From a virus: DNA of 62,896 bases. Shown here piece by piece: positions 1 through 10,800 of this stretch (positions within the stretch are counted from its first letter, which is position 1; each line of letters opens with the position of its first letter). The notes below the pieces were generated by a model. It was given only the letters and a program-made list of their open reading frames with translations. It did no database searches and had not been told where the DNA came from. The stretch lies in the IMG/VR virus record IMGVR_UViG_3300030202_001144, positions 1 through 62,896 of that record; one strand, written 5' to 3'. A program made the position numbers and the translations under genes.

Positions 1-2
1 AA

Positions 3-1145
3 CCAAAAGGAGACGTCAACAGACAATCCCTTAACTTACATCAATGCGCGGTTGTCGGCGATAAGTTTATGCGAAGACTTGTTGCAGGAGATAACAATGC
101 TAGAAAAAAATGGGGGAAGTTATTACAGAAACGTAAAGCTACTGGTGAACCTTATATCTTATTTAAGGGAAATACAAATAAAAATAACCCAATAGCGTAT
201 AAAGACAACGCGCTTAAAGTTCACATGACAAATATATGTAGTGAAATAACATTACATACAGATGAAAATCACTCATTCGTTTGTTGTTTGTCTAGCTTAA
301 ACCTAGCTAAGTATGACGAATGGAAAAATACAAATATAATTTATGACTCAATATGGTTTCTTGATGGAGTGCTTGAAGAGTTTATACAAAGAGCTAAATA
401 CAGAAAAGGATTTGAAAACTCTGTAAGATCTGCTGAAAAAGGTAGAGCGTTAGGTCTAGGTGTACTCGGCTGGCATACATATTTACAAGAAAAAGGTTTA
501 CCATTTGAAGGTCTATTGTCACAATATGAAACAAGAAGAATTTTTAGTCAAATTAAAATCGAGTCTGAAAGAGCTTCAATGGCTCTTGCTGATGCTTATG
601 GAGAACCTCTTTGGTGTGTCGGTACTGGCTTTCGCAATACCCATTTACGTGCTATTGCTCCCACTGTATCTAATAGCAAGTTATCTGGAAATATCTCTCC
701 CGGGATTGAACCGTGGGCAGCAAACGTCTTTACAGAACAATCAGCTAAAGGTACGTTTATACGGAAAAATCCTACACTTGTTAAAGTTTTGGAAAAGGTA
801 GGAATAAATAATAAAGAAACATGGGACAAAATATTAGCAGATGGAGGTTCGGTACAAGATATACCAGAATTAGACGAAGATACAAAAGAAGTATTTAAAA
901 CATTTAAAGAAATAAATCAATTAGAATTAGTTAGACAAGCTGGTATACGTCAACAATATATTGATCAGTCAGTTAGTTTAAATTTAGCATTTCCAGCTGA
1001 AGCAACTCCTAAATGGATAAATCAAGTTCATTTAGATGCGTGGAAAAAAGGAATAAAAACTCTGTATTATATGCGTACAGAGTCAGTCTTACGTGGAGAT
1101 ATAGCGATGAAAGCAATGGAAGACTGTGTTAGTTGTGATGGGTAA
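3..1145 (+). CDS. nrdA: Ribonucleoside-diphosphate reductase alpha subunit, class I (5' truncated by window edge)
   Basis: Reduces ribonucleotides to deoxyribonucleotides for phage DNA synthesis. The frame is open from the first bases, so only the C-terminal half (about 380 residues) is present. Visible motifs are NICSEI, carrying the active-site Asn/Cys/Glu triad, a following CCLSSLNL segment, the APTVSNS and NISPGIEP blocks near the substrate site, LYYMRTES (the radical-transfer tyrosine pair) and a C-terminal CVSC that fits the redox-shuttle cysteines. The beta subunit is not in the window. The gene reads toward the minus-strand lysis genes and is separated from them by a terminator hairpin. 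Identification is firm; the start lies outside the window. Confidence 0.95.
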   Translation, partial: PKGDVNRQSLNLHQCAVVGDKFMRRLVAGDNNARKKWGKLLQKRKATGEPYILFKGNTNKNNPIAYKDNALKVHMTNICSEITLHTDENHSFVCCLSSLNLAKYDEWKNTNIIYDSIWFLDGVLEEFIQRAKYRKGFENSVRSAEKGRALGLGVLGWHTYLQEKGLPFEGLLSQYETRRIFSQIKIESERASMALADAYGEPLWCVGTGFRNTHLRAIAPTVSNSKLSGNISPGIEPWAANVFTEQSAKGTFIRKNPTLVKVLEKVGINNKETWDKILADGGSVQDIPELDEDTKEVFKTFKEINQLELVRQAGIRQQYIDQSVSLNLAFPAEATPKWINQVHLDAWKKGIKTLYYMRTESVLRGDIAMKAMEDCVSCDG

Positions 1146-1152
1146 TTAAAAA

Positions 1153-1171
1153 GGGAGGCGCAATGCCTCCC
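1153..1171 (-). terminator. Intrinsic terminator between convergent operons
   Basis: A 7-bp perfect stem, GGGAGGC/GCCTCCC, with a 5-nt loop. Read on the minus strand it is followed directly by TTTTT, so it should end the late minus-strand transcript after the endolysin gene. On the plus strand the T-tract is missing, so it may only weakly stop transcription leaving nrdA. Confidence 0.8.
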
Positions 1172-1218
1172 TAATTACTGGAACTTTTGGGTATGGTACG
1201 CCCATTATTTACTTGTTC

Positions 1219-1683
1219 CTATATTGTTTTATATTTAGTTTTACCGTTTTCATCTTTATAAGCTTTTAAACAACGGTTTCTATTTTCTTCTGGTGAAACA
1301 TATGATACATGTATCCAATTAGGATTCATATCTGTACCAAATTCCCATATAACTTGATCAAAGTCTAACATTTCTCTTATGTAGGTAAACATTTCTGCAT
1401 TAGATCTTCTTCCATATACATCGTCAATATCAATTGCTTGACCTTTACAATGTTGACTAGATGCAACACCACCAATTGCTGTATTAAGTTCTGGTGATCT
1501 AAAAAATGAATTTACTTTTATTGGTCCACCAACCCAAGATCTTAAAGGTTCAAATACTTTTTCAGCAGTAACTTTCATATTTTCTAACTGAGTAGGATTA
1601 GGTGTATTATCTATTCCTTTACGCTTAGCAGTTTGTGAATGTATTGCTTCAGCATAAGTTATGTGTTTACTTATATTTTCCAT
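1219..1683 (-). CDS. Peptidase M15-type peptidoglycan endopeptidase (endolysin)
   Basis: A 154-residue single-domain protein of the M15 / D-Ala-D-Ala carboxypeptidase fold, likely the phage endolysin that cuts peptide cross-links in murein. The zinc ligands are visible as the SxHxxGxAxD motif (H78, D85) and WIHVSY (H125). A longer in-frame start exists at 1776, but it would overlap the upstream gene by about 90 bp, while the ATG at 1683 sits two bases after that gene's stop and yields the usual family N-terminus. There is no signal peptide, so release depends on a holin; a 3-TM holin candidate lies at 34442-34900. It is the last gene of the late operon, just before the terminator. Confidence 0.88.
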   Translation of the reverse strand: MENISKHITYAEAIHSQTAKRKGIDNTPNPTQLENMKVTAEKVFEPLRSWVGGPIKVNSFFRSPELNTAIGGVASSQHCKGQAIDIDDVYGRRSNAEMFTYIREMLDFDQVIWEFGTDMNPNWIHVSYVSPEENRNRCLKAYKDENGKTKYKTI

Positions 1684-1684
1684 A

Positions 1685-2071
1685 TTATTCTCCACATTTT
1701 TTACTAGGGTTATCAACTCTTCTCCAGTCTTCTTTTTCAAACCAGTCTCTAAGCGTAGCTCCTTTTTTACGAGCACCCTTTACATTTGTTTTAGATGATC
1801 TTCTATATTTACCTTTAGCACCTGCAGATTTTTTAGCATTAACTAATTTCTTTCTTTGTGCTTTACTCATACTACGTATTTTAGAAGCAGGCAAACAAGT
1901 TTTAGTTGTGCCACCACCTTTTTGTTTTTTCTTTTGTACAGGATCATCTATCATCTTAGCAGGTGAAGATTTACGACAACTACCCTTGGCACCTTTTTTT
2001 GTACCAGGAACTCTTTCATATCCTTTCCAACATTTAACAGGAAAAGGATTATTAGACTGTATATATGACAT
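1685..2071 (-). CDS. Small basic protein, unknown function
   Basis: A 128-residue, strongly Lys/Arg-rich protein with several Cys residues. The C-terminus has a TLRDWFEKEDWRRVD segment followed by PSKKCGE, reminiscent of a short conserved phage/algal-virus domain (possibly the DUF5872 type; not verified). The start at 2071 was preferred to 2098 because it abuts the stop of the upstream 52-residue gene. It sits with two other small basic proteins next to the endolysin. The charge suggests nucleic-acid or capsid-interior association, but no function can be assigned. Confidence 0.7.
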   Translation of the reverse strand: MSYIQSNNPFPVKCWKGYERVPGTKKGAKGSCRKSSPAKMIDDPVQKKKQKGGGTTKTCLPASKIRSMSKAQRKKLVNAKKSAGAKGKYRRSSKTNVKGARKKGATLRDWFEKEDWRRVDNPSKKCGE

Positions 2072-2072
2072 A

Positions 2073-2231
2073 CTATTTTTTCTTTTTACCTCCTCCAAAT
2101 TTACCTGGACCTCCAGCTTTAGTGCATCTTACACCCCATCCTGAAGCATAAGCACTAGGCCAAACTTTAAATTTTCTTTTTGCAGCAGCTTTACAAGCTG
2201 AACTAATTTTAGCATATAATGGTGAACTCAT
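2073..2231 (-). CDS. Small basic protein, 52 aa, unknown function
   Basis: Short ORF filling exactly the gap between neighbours: ATG at 2231 and TAG at 2073-2075, one base before the next ATG. The product contains a KVWPSAYASGWGVRC segment, a pattern I recognise from small phage proteins of unknown function, then a Gly-rich tail ending in four lysines. Tight packing and sensible composition support it as a real gene. Confidence 0.65.
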   Translation of the reverse strand: MSSPLYAKISSACKAAAKRKFKVWPSAYASGWGVRCTKAGGPGKFGGGKKKK

Positions 2232-2236
2232 AATTA

Positions 2237-2383
2237 TTATATTTCGCTAAACACCGCATAGACTTTAACTTCACGTTTTTTGCCTTTTGGTATTACAGCT
2301 ATTAATTCTTTTCTTTCTTTTACCAGATCCTCTTCAACTGGATAATACTTAGGATTTTTACTATTTAATTTTCTTTTTTTCAT
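2237..2383 (-). CDS. Small basic protein, 48 aa, unknown function
   Basis: The ATG at 2383 lies immediately after the upstream gene's stop (2385), giving a 48-residue Lys-rich product (MKKRKLNSKNPKYYPVEED...). A longer start at 2425 would overlap the upstream gene by 41 bp. Nothing diagnostic is seen; it is retained because it fits the end-to-start packing of the late operon. Confidence 0.55.
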   Translation of the reverse strand: MKKRKLNSKNPKYYPVEEDLVKERKELIAVIPKGKKREVKVYAVFSEI

Positions 2384-2384
2384 T

Positions 2385-2933
2385 TTAACATTTCCATCTA
2401 CGTCTAGCAGCTTTACCTCTTTCACCGGTCCAGCCTTTTGATCTAGCGCAAAATGATTTTCTTCGTTTAGCAGCTTTGCTACCAGGTTTTACTTTACCTG
2501 TTACAGCTGTTTTTAATTTACTACCTGGGTTTTTACGTCTATATTCTTTAACTCCTTTTTCAGTCATACCAGCACCTTCTTTAGTAGTACGGAAATTACG
2601 ACCTTTACCTTTTGTAGTTTTTCTAGGTTCGTTACTTTTTTTTCTTTTTTTCTTAGGAACAACAGTGTCAATAGCTCCAGTATTATCTTGAGGTAGTTTA
2701 AAAGATTGTATTTTATTTTTAAACTCTTCTGTAGTAGGTTTTTGTCTACCTGATAATTCATATGGATCTCTTGGCCCAGTGCTTTTATTTATGTAATTTA
2801 CAGCAGCCATTGGTAATGAAAACATACCTAAAGAAGGTTGACCCATTAACGGTTCAGGAGCTTCTTCCATGTATCTAATTTCACCTTCTTGTTTAAGAGG
2901 GTAAGGAGATTTTATTTTAAATTTATTTCTCAT
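2385..2933 (-). CDS. Basic virion-associated protein candidate with MAFK-like N-terminus
   Basis: A 182-residue protein. The N-terminus (KFKIKSPYPLKQEGE) carries the short basic 'K-x-K-x-P-L-K-Q' pattern shared with several proteins at 34.9-40.1 kb. The middle is highly basic. The last about 70 residues (TEKGVKEYRRKNPGSKLKTAV, then SFCARSKG and ARRRWKC) form a compact Cys/Lys/Arg-rich domain I recognise from phage hypothetical proteins (possibly DUF6321; unverified). The function is unknown. The basic composition and shared N-terminal motif suggest it could be packaged in the capsid with DNA, which is inference only. Confidence 0.75.
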   Translation of the reverse strand: MRNKFKIKSPYPLKQEGEIRYMEEAPEPLMGQPSLGMFSLPMAAVNYINKSTGPRDPYELSGRQKPTTEEFKNKIQSFKLPQDNTGAIDTVVPKKKRKKSNEPRKTTKGKGRNFRTTKEGAGMTEKGVKEYRRKNPGSKLKTAVTGKVKPGSKAAKRRKSFCARSKGWTGERGKAARRRWKC

Positions 2934-2935
2934 AA

Positions 2936-3334
2936 TTAAAATTTACTAGCATTATTAACTTCATTAATTGCTTCTTGTATTTCACTTAAATCAGCTGGTA
3001 ACATTAAATCTAAACCAGCTTTAAAAACAGTTTCTTTTATACCGTCTTTAAATATTATAAGTGTAGGTGCCATACGCACTTTATATTTTTTCTTAGCAGC
3101 TGGACATGCGGCTATATCTGCTCTATAATATATAACGTTTTCTAACTCTGACCATTGCTCAAATTTATTTGCATCGTTAAACTTAGCGTAAAACTCTACA
3201 ATTACAGGTTTTGTTTGATCATCACCAAAAGCCTGTCTTTCATTTATCTTATTATCAAAGTTACCATCAGTAATCCACTCTTGAGCTGACATATTAAATG
3301 ATATTAATAATAAAATTATATTTAAGTATTTCAT
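2936..3334 (-). CDS. Exported thioredoxin-fold protein lacking the CxxC active site
   Basis: A 132-residue protein with an N-terminal signal peptide (MKYLNIILLLISFNMSA, then QEW). The mature part is thioredoxin-like: PVIVEFYAKF (beta strand and start of helix 1), YYRADIA, then KYKVRMAPTLIIFKDG with the conserved cis-proline. The WCxxC redox motif is replaced by YAKFNDANKF, so it is unlikely to be a dithiol oxidoreductase; a binding or chaperone role in the periplasm is more plausible. The start at 3334 (not 3376) abuts the upstream stop and gives the proper signal peptide. It lies between a one-TM protein and basic small proteins in the envelope/lysis end of the operon. Confidence 0.82.
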   Translation of the reverse strand: MKYLNIILLLISFNMSAQEWITDGNFDNKINERQAFGDDQTKPVIVEFYAKFNDANKFEQWSELENVIYYRADIAACPAAKKKYKVRMAPTLIIFKDGIKETVFKAGLDLMLPADLSEIQEAINEVNNASKF

Positions 3335-3335
3335 A

Positions 3336-3623
3336 TTATCTACCTCTTTGTTGCAACTCGTATAAGCGTTCGTCAATTTTCTCTATAGTTTCTTTTATTT
3401 CTTCTACATCTTCTTGCGTATCCATAATTGTTTGACGAATTAACTCATCTTTTAAATCATATTCTACCCTATCAATAACTGGTTTGGGTAATTCTTTAGC
3501 AAGAGCTATATCAGCCTGCATTACAAAGTATAAGCTAGCTAATGACACTACACCTCCTATTATTATTCCTATTGTTTTAAGATCAAGTGTTATTTTTGTA
3601 TCTTCACCTATTTGATTTGCCAT
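3336..3623 (-). CDS. Single-pass membrane coiled-coil protein (lysis-region, possible spanin or holin partner)
   Basis: A 95-residue protein: a short polar N-terminus, one hydrophobic segment (residues about 17-36, TIGIIIGGVVSLASLYFVMQ), then a charged helical stretch (residues about 55-92) with heptad-like spacing, ending in DERLYELQQRGR. Single-TM plus coiled coil fits small lysis-module proteins such as inner-membrane spanins, but no outer-membrane spanin partner is recognised. Position two genes from the endolysin and next to an outer-membrane barrel supports an envelope role. Confidence 0.72.
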   Translation of the reverse strand: MANQIGEDTKITLDLKTIGIIIGGVVSLASLYFVMQADIALAKELPKPVIDRVEYDLKDELIRQTIMDTQEDVEEIKETIEKIDERLYELQQRGR

Positions 3624-3624
3624 T

Positions 3625-4800
3625 TTATCTTAGTGTTATATTTAATCCAACTGAGCTGTTGTATATTCTACTATCCCAAAACTTAGTATATTCACCTTCA
3701 AAAAACACACCAATGCTTTTACTAAGTTTCCAACCAAACTGTACTCCTGTTTGATAATCTTCCCATTGTTCTTTTTCAGCGTCTTGTACTAATCCTCCTA
3801 ATCCCCAATTATTTCTATTGTGATAACTAAAGTCTTCATCACCTTTTACATATTTGTGGTAAGGTAATAAATAAGAACCATAAGCATGAAGCCAAAAGTT
3901 ATTTTTATAATGATAGAAGTCAAAACCGAGCACTGGTGATATAACACCAAAAGCATCTATATCTTCCCATATCTCATTATTATAACGATTCATAAGATCA
4001 GTAAACACTGTTTGCCTAAATTGTAAATCTGTATAAGCTACAGTTTCACCTTCAGGATTAATCCAATACCAATCACTTATTTCATTTCCATCTTGATCTT
4101 CTGATGTGTAATAAATATCATCATAGCCATAATAAAAACCAAGCGTGTACCATGGGTTTACAGCCCATCCGTTTTCATCTGTTTCGTTTAACCATATTTC
4201 TACAGGATTATAACCATAAGGTCTTTCATGTGTACGATACATGACTCCAGCTGATAAACTAAACTTTTTACCAATAGGTAGTTTAGCTCTTAACTCTGCA
4301 GATTTATAATCAAAGTTTATTTTACCTTGTGCTCTACTTTCAAGCTTAACAATATGATATTTACCGCTGTGTTTTAAGAAATATCGATGATTTTTAAATA
4401 CATCATCTCTGACTCTTTCTTTTTCAGTATGAAATACATATTCAAATCCATTAATCGCTGAGTTAGGAGCAGTCATAGATACGTTAGATTCAGTTCCATC
4501 GTAGTATTGTTTGCCTTTTAACTCATAATCAAACCTAGCAATCTTACGAATACCAAAACCATAGCGATAGTCATGATCGTAATAATCTGTACCGTCAACA
4601 ACAACAGGCACATCATACAAGTTACCATTAGGATTTGTTCTTACAAAATAACTAGGTGCATTTTCTTTTGAATTTTTAATATCTCCAGAAATATAAACCG
4701 TACTATATTTTAGAAAGTCTTTAAATAATTTCTTTTTTTCTTGAGCATTAGCAGAGACCGCAAACGCCACCACAAAGAGGACAATTTTCCATAATTTCAT
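3625..4800 (-). CDS. Phage-encoded outer-membrane beta-barrel protein
   Basis: A 391-residue protein with a clear signal peptide (MKLWKIVLFVVAFAVSANA, then QEKK). The mature part has many alternating aromatic/polar strands separated by Tyr/Asp/Asn-rich loops and ends in SVGLNITLR, all suggesting a bacterial outer-membrane barrel. No enzyme motif is seen. It is co-directional with late genes, so it would appear in the host outer membrane late in infection. Possible roles are blocking superinfecting phages, altering the envelope for lysis, or nutrient uptake; the sequence does not decide. Such exported barrels are unusual in phages of this size. Confidence 0.8.
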   Translation of the reverse strand: MKLWKIVLFVVAFAVSANAQEKKKLFKDFLKYSTVYISGDIKNSKENAPSYFVRTNPNGNLYDVPVVVDGTDYYDHDYRYGFGIRKIARFDYELKGKQYYDGTESNVSMTAPNSAINGFEYVFHTEKERVRDDVFKNHRYFLKHSGKYHIVKLESRAQGKINFDYKSAELRAKLPIGKKFSLSAGVMYRTHERPYGYNPVEIWLNETDENGWAVNPWYTLGFYYGYDDIYYTSEDQDGNEISDWYWINPEGETVAYTDLQFRQTVFTDLMNRYNNEIWEDIDAFGVISPVLGFDFYHYKNNFWLHAYGSYLLPYHKYVKGDEDFSYHNRNNWGLGGLVQDAEKEQWEDYQTGVQFGWKLSKSIGVFFEGEYTKFWDSRIYNSSVGLNITLR

Positions 4801-4806
4801 TTTTTA

Positions 4807-4896
4807 TTATTTATATTTTTTAAACATTAATTTATATAATAGCTTATTCCAAGCTTCCTGTAGTTTGTCTACGAATTTTGTAAATTTTTCTTTCAT
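4807..4896 (-). CDS. 29-residue cationic amphipathic peptide (possible)
   Basis: ATG at 4896 starts four bases after the 2,666-aa gene's stop, and TAA at 4807-4809 comes six bases before the barrel gene's ATG, so the ORF fills the gap exactly. The peptide (MKEKFTKFVDKLQEAW, then NKLLYKLMFKKYK) has a helical pattern with hydrophobic residues every 3-4 positions and a positive net charge. A membrane-active or lysis-accessory role is conceivable. It is too short to be sure it is translated. Confidence 0.45.
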   Translation of the reverse strand: MKEKFTKFVDKLQEAWNKLLYKLMFKKYK

Positions 4897-4899
4897 TTT

Positions 4900-7800
4900 T
4901 TAAAATTTTATTTTAGGTGCAAAACGTAAATCATTATCAAATTCTATATTTGGACCAAAATCTAATTCACTTGCTCTGCCTCTTCTACCACTTGATCCAT
5001 CTTCTAATCCTAAGTTCCATGTGCTATAACCTAATAAGAACATAAGCCTTAAGAAATAACTATATTCTTGATTAAACGCATTAGAAACATTTGTTAGTTT
5101 ATTATATATTCTAGATGTAGGTATGTTTGTAAATCCTTCAATTACTGCGGCTGCAGACTGTATCATGTATGGATTTTTTAAACTAAACAACCCATGCTGT
5201 TCTACTAACCAATCATTTTCTTTTTTATTCCAAACTAACGTGTTATATGCTTGGAAAATTTTTCTAGCTTTTATTGCTATAGGTGTTAAACCATCTGTTA
5301 AAGCAAGTGCAAACTCTCCTGATTTATACATGTTTTTAGGATCATTATATAATTGATAACCTTTTAAACCTATATTTTTAGCCCATGCTAAGTAAGCTCC
5401 AGGTAGTCCAGCACCTCTTAACATACTGTCAAGCCAACCATTCCAAAATCTACTTTCTTGTTTATCATATTTACCGCTTGGCCACTCTTGTTCTTCTTCA
5501 TCAAAAAACTTAGCAAACAACGCGTTTTGTATAAAAGCAAATACCGCGTATTGAAGAGTGCTATAATATAAAACTTTAGAAGCATTGTTAAAGTCACCTT
5601 TACCAATTTTAAATTGAGAAGGATCTTTTAATCCTGTACCTCTACGTTTAATTAAATCAACAGCGCCTCTTTTAATTATTCTACCGTACTGTAAAGGTGT
5701 GTTTTGAAATGCTAGCATTAGTCTACCCATTTGACTTGCTTGATTCATAGATATTTTAGAAGGATCACCAGATTGCTGTGCTTCTTCAGTTAATTTAAAC
5801 CAATCAAAATAAGCTTTTTCTTCTGCTTCAGCTTTACTAAAACCTTCATTTAAATAAGTTCCTATTCTATTTCTATAAAATGTAGCACCACCTGCTGATA
5901 TTGCAATACTATCAAATATTCTAGTTAATATAAAACCTTTTTTAAGCGTCCAAGAAATTAAATTATTAATTACTGTTTTAAAATCTTTTTCTTTAGTATT
6001 TCTAATTATATCTTGTATTTCTTGTTCTTGCAAACTAGTTAACATACCTTGTCTTCTATCTTTCATGTAATCAGAATTCCATAAATATAAAAAGTCTTTA
6101 CTCATCTGAGGTACATTAGCCATTGCTACACCAAATTTTAAAACATTATTATCTGATGTATTTATATAGTTTATAGTAGATATAAGCTGTAACATAGCTG
6201 ATCTAGCATTTAAGAACATTGTTACACCTACAGAACCATTTAGCCAACCCATAAAACCTGATGTTGCTTTGTCTTGCTCTCCTTTGTTTTGATTTTTACC
6301 AGTTTTCATACTGTAAATCATATTTTCTAAAGCTTCTCTATATGGTTTACCGTAAACAGCTTCTAGTTTATTATACATTTCAGGTGTAAAAACTAAATCA
6401 ACTTTTTGTATCCAAGGTGCTAAATATTTTTTTCTATCAATATTAACTAATTTTTTTGAAATATCTATCATTAAAGTACTATAACTCCAATCAGCTTCAG
6501 GTTCAATATAACCATTAGGTTGTTTAGAAAGCAAGCTAACTTCACCAGCAAATGTTCTTAACGTTTTATCTTTTCTTATAATATTTGATAATTCAAATTC
6601 ATTTTTCTTACTTAGACCTGGTATTTTCATTCTACCTTTATTCCATAAATAAATTCTAACAGCATCACCATATGTAAACTCACCATATCCAGGTACTTTT
6701 TCTTCTAATCTACCTTTTATTCCAGGGTATTTATTTAGCAACGTCATCCAACTATTAAGCAATGATATTCTAGCTTTACGTAGATTAAGGTTACCCATTT
6801 CATATGGGTCTAATAAATTTTCATATAGCCAATCAATTTGTTGATCACCTTTTGCTCCACTAGCTCTAGCTAACATCCATAGTAATCCTTTGTAATCTTG
6901 ATCAGCAGGGCCCATCCACCAAGTATTTCTATATTTACCTTTTTTACCTTTAGCTCTAGCTTCAACATTATCAAATTGTTTTTTAGGAGATATGTTTTCA
7001 TTTTCAGCTACAATCTGATTTAAACCTTTATTTAAATCTGTACTATATTCATCATAGTTGAAATCACTAGAAAACTTAACATCACCTTCTTCTAATAGTT
7101 GTTTAGTTAATTTACCTTGTGAGTTTTCAATATTTCTAAATTCAAAATTATTATAACCTTTAGAAAACTTATCTATTAAATAAAAAGCAACTGTTTGGTC
7201 TTTCATCTTACCTAGATTAGGTACAAAAAACTTTCTAGAGTTTTTAACTTCGCTACGCTTAGATTTAACTTGGGTGTTGATCTTTGCTTTAGCCATAACC
7301 TCAGACATGAGTATTTGTTGTAAAGCTGTTCTACCTTTAAAGAAAGGACTTAAATCATTGTTAATACTAAATCTAACGCTAGACGATTTACCACTTGCCA
7401 TGTCATTAAGAACAGCATCCATTATGTTATCGTTCTTTAATTCATTATATAAGTTAGGATTTTTATTACCTATTTGGTTTAAAAAACTTTGATTTCTTAA
7501 AGACTTTCTAGCTTGTTGTAATACAGCAACATTAGTAATTAATCTAATTAAAGATGTTCTTCTATCAAAAACACCAGTTAAACCTATTTCTCTACCTGTT
7601 TTTTCTGTTATTTCTACAGGACCTAATTGTTTTAATTCTGCAGCAGGACTTTTACTATATTTATTTATAATTTCTGTAGCTTTAGCTTTACCATAATATG
7701 TTTGTAAAAACAATGCTCTTGTTACTTTTTTCTTTTTTATTCTTTGACCTTCATCGTTAAATTCTTTTAAGACTTCTGGCATCATTTTAGCAGAATAAGT

Positions 7801-10800
7801 AGACTCACCTGTTATAGGATCAACTGGATTATTAATAACATCAAGTAATAACTTCCAATTGTCATACATAAATTTATCTAAATCAGAACCTTTTTTAAAA
7901 GTTATTGTTCTAACTAATGGGTACAATTTGTCTTGTAAAAGTTTTTGAAAATTATAAAACTGTAGTGTTTCAATATTAGGTGATCTTAATATTTCATTTT
8001 CTACTTGCTTTATAATCATTTCTACAGGGTTTTGATTAACTCTTAAAGCTTCATAAGTTTTAACAATAGAACCAGAACCTAAATCAAAAGCTTCAAAACT
8101 TCTTAATTTTTGTAATTCATCATTTTCCGCCTTAGTCCTACCTTGTATAGCTTCTAATTCTAAACCTCTTTTTAAATCTCTTTTTTGTTGTTCTAATTGT
8201 TTTTTAACTTCAGGATCTTCTTCCGCAGCTATTCTTTTATTTATAGTTGTATCAGGATCATCTAAAGTTTCTAAACTAATAATTCTATCACCTAACGGTA
8301 TAGTTTCTATAGTAATATCATTACCATCTACATCTACAAAACTAAAAACAGGATCACTTAGTAGTTCAATTAATTGATCTTGATCTTCATCAAATTTAAT
8401 TTTTTGTTCTTCTGCAGTTGATTCATCTATTTCACTAGTAGTTCTTTCATCTATTTCACCAGTAAATTTTTGAGTTGTAATACCAGGTTTTTTTAAGGCT
8501 TCCTTTATTTTATTATTTAACTGAGCATTTATCCATGCGTTTAAATCATTGTTCTCTGTTATTGTTTCACCTTTTTTGTTTTTATAACCTTTTTTATCTT
8601 GAGCTTCAAGTCTTTTAGATATTTCAGCTTGACTCATTCCTTTCGCCGCTAAACCATCTTTAAATTGTTCTCTTAATTTTAAAAATTCTTTATTAAAGTT
8701 TCTTATGTGTTTTAATAGTTCTACCTGTGTTTCAGCTATTAAATCCTCTATTAAAATATTAGGTAGATTAGAATATTGAGTTTGTATTTTATAACCTATA
8801 ACATCAGCATAATCTTGTAATATATCATACACAACACTATCAATACCTGTTTGTGTAGAAAATACTTCAGGACTATAATAATCGTTTATATTATCTTTAA
8901 ATTCCTCAGGGTTTAATCTTTTTGTAACTTTTAAAGAAAACTTAGTATCTATTTCATCTGCTAGTTGACTTTCTTCTTCGTCAGTTGTTGCTGCTGTTGC
9001 GGCTGCTGTAACAGCTGCTCTACGCTGTGCTCTTTTTCTATTTTTTTCAACTATAGTTTCAGCTACTTTTTTAAAACGATCAGCTTGTTCTTGCTGTCTT
9101 ATTTTTTTCTTTTTAAGTTTTTCTTTAGTAGTTGTTTCAAGTTCTTTTTCTTCTTGCTGTAATCCCTTTTTTTCTTCTTTTGTTAAACCTTGTTTTTCAC
9201 CTAGCTTTTTAAAAGCTCTATTATATTTTAACATACCTGATTTAACACTTTTATTATAATCACGCAGCATGTTAAATACATCTTTACCACTACCTAAATC
9301 TATATCTCTTGCACCAACAAATTGCATAGCTCTTCTCCAAGAGTTTCTAATTTTTTGTATTGCGTCTTCATCATAACTTAAGTTTATATCAGGATCACCT
9401 ATAGCTTCTGAATATAAAGTTAAAGCTTCTTCCCAACTATTACTTAGTGATTCATCTATTAGTCTATCACCTTCTTGTTTACTTATAGCTTTGTTTTGAA
9501 CACTTCTTCTAACTTTTTCTTTTACATCCTCAGCTCTTTGTAAATAACCTAATAATCTTCTTTTAAATGAACTAGGTAATACACTTTGATCTGCATCATC
9601 TTTTAACTGTAAATCTAGCTTAGCTAATTCATTAAATAAAGCTTTACCAAGCAGTCTACCTGCTTCCGGATCATTTTTAACTACTTCGTTTATTAACGCA
9701 TGTAAAAATTCATGTTGAGCTGTTTGAGTCATTCGTCTACCAGAAGCATCAGGTTTACCAGCATTGTATTTAAATTCAAGAGCATATTTAGTTCCGTCTT
9801 GATCAAACATAGCTCCAAATGAACCTTTTTTAAGGAATCTATTTTTTAAATATCTTTCAAACTCTTGATTTGTCATTTCTCTACCAAGACTTTTACTATA
9901 TCTATTTACAGTGCTTTTTAAATATTCTAAAGCTTGTTGTTCATTGTCAAAAGCTTTATATATAGTATTACCTGCTACACCAGCTCTAGCAGCTGCCATT
10001 ATACCTTTTCTTTGTGACTTAGTTAACTCGTTATAATAAGTATTATTTATTCTGTCTTTTAACGCTTGAATTTGATCATCATAACCAGTAAAACCTTTAG
10101 GAGCTTTTTTCTTATCGTTTTCTAGTTGATTTAACTGTTGTATGTCAGATAAAATAGTCGAAGCTGCTTTAGCTGACATATTTGGTGGAACATGATTAAT
10201 AGTATTTTTATATTGATCAACTTCACCTAATAAATTATCTACTTCTTGCTGTGTATATATACCTTGTTCTATTTGACTAGCTAACAATGATTTTAAATCA
10301 GACTCATTGTAAGCCATAAATGCTAAAGAATTAAATCTATCAACAGCGTCCCAACCCATAAACTCTCTTAACTGCTGATTTGCAGAAGAAGTTATTGTTC
10401 CTGCGCCTGGCATAAATGCACCAGCTGTAAATGATAAAGCAGAAGTGTGTATAAAATCTTGTAAAGTATAATCTTCTTTGACTATTTGTTGACCAGCTTG
10501 TCTATTAATATCAGCACCAATTTGAGTTGTTTCTCCAAACTGTTGTATATTTTCTTGAAAAAGCTCTTTCCAACCTTCTCTTTGTATCATATCAGCTGTT
10601 CTGATAATATCTTTTCCAGTTTGTTTTAAACCTTCTCTAGTTCCAAATCTTTGACCTTGTGTTTTCCAAAAATCACTCCAACCTTTCCAACCACCTTTCA
10701 TGTATCTTTGAACAGCTACTTCAATGTTTTCTTTAACAGGTTTACCAAATAATAAGTTTTGAGCTTTTGTTTGGGGACTTATAGGTGCTGTAATAGCATA

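Noticed and set aside
1635-2144. Long plus-strand ORF over the small basic genes near the left end
   Set aside because: Antisense shadow: Leu/Phe/Ser-rich product, no leader, and it opposes well-packed minus-strand genes.
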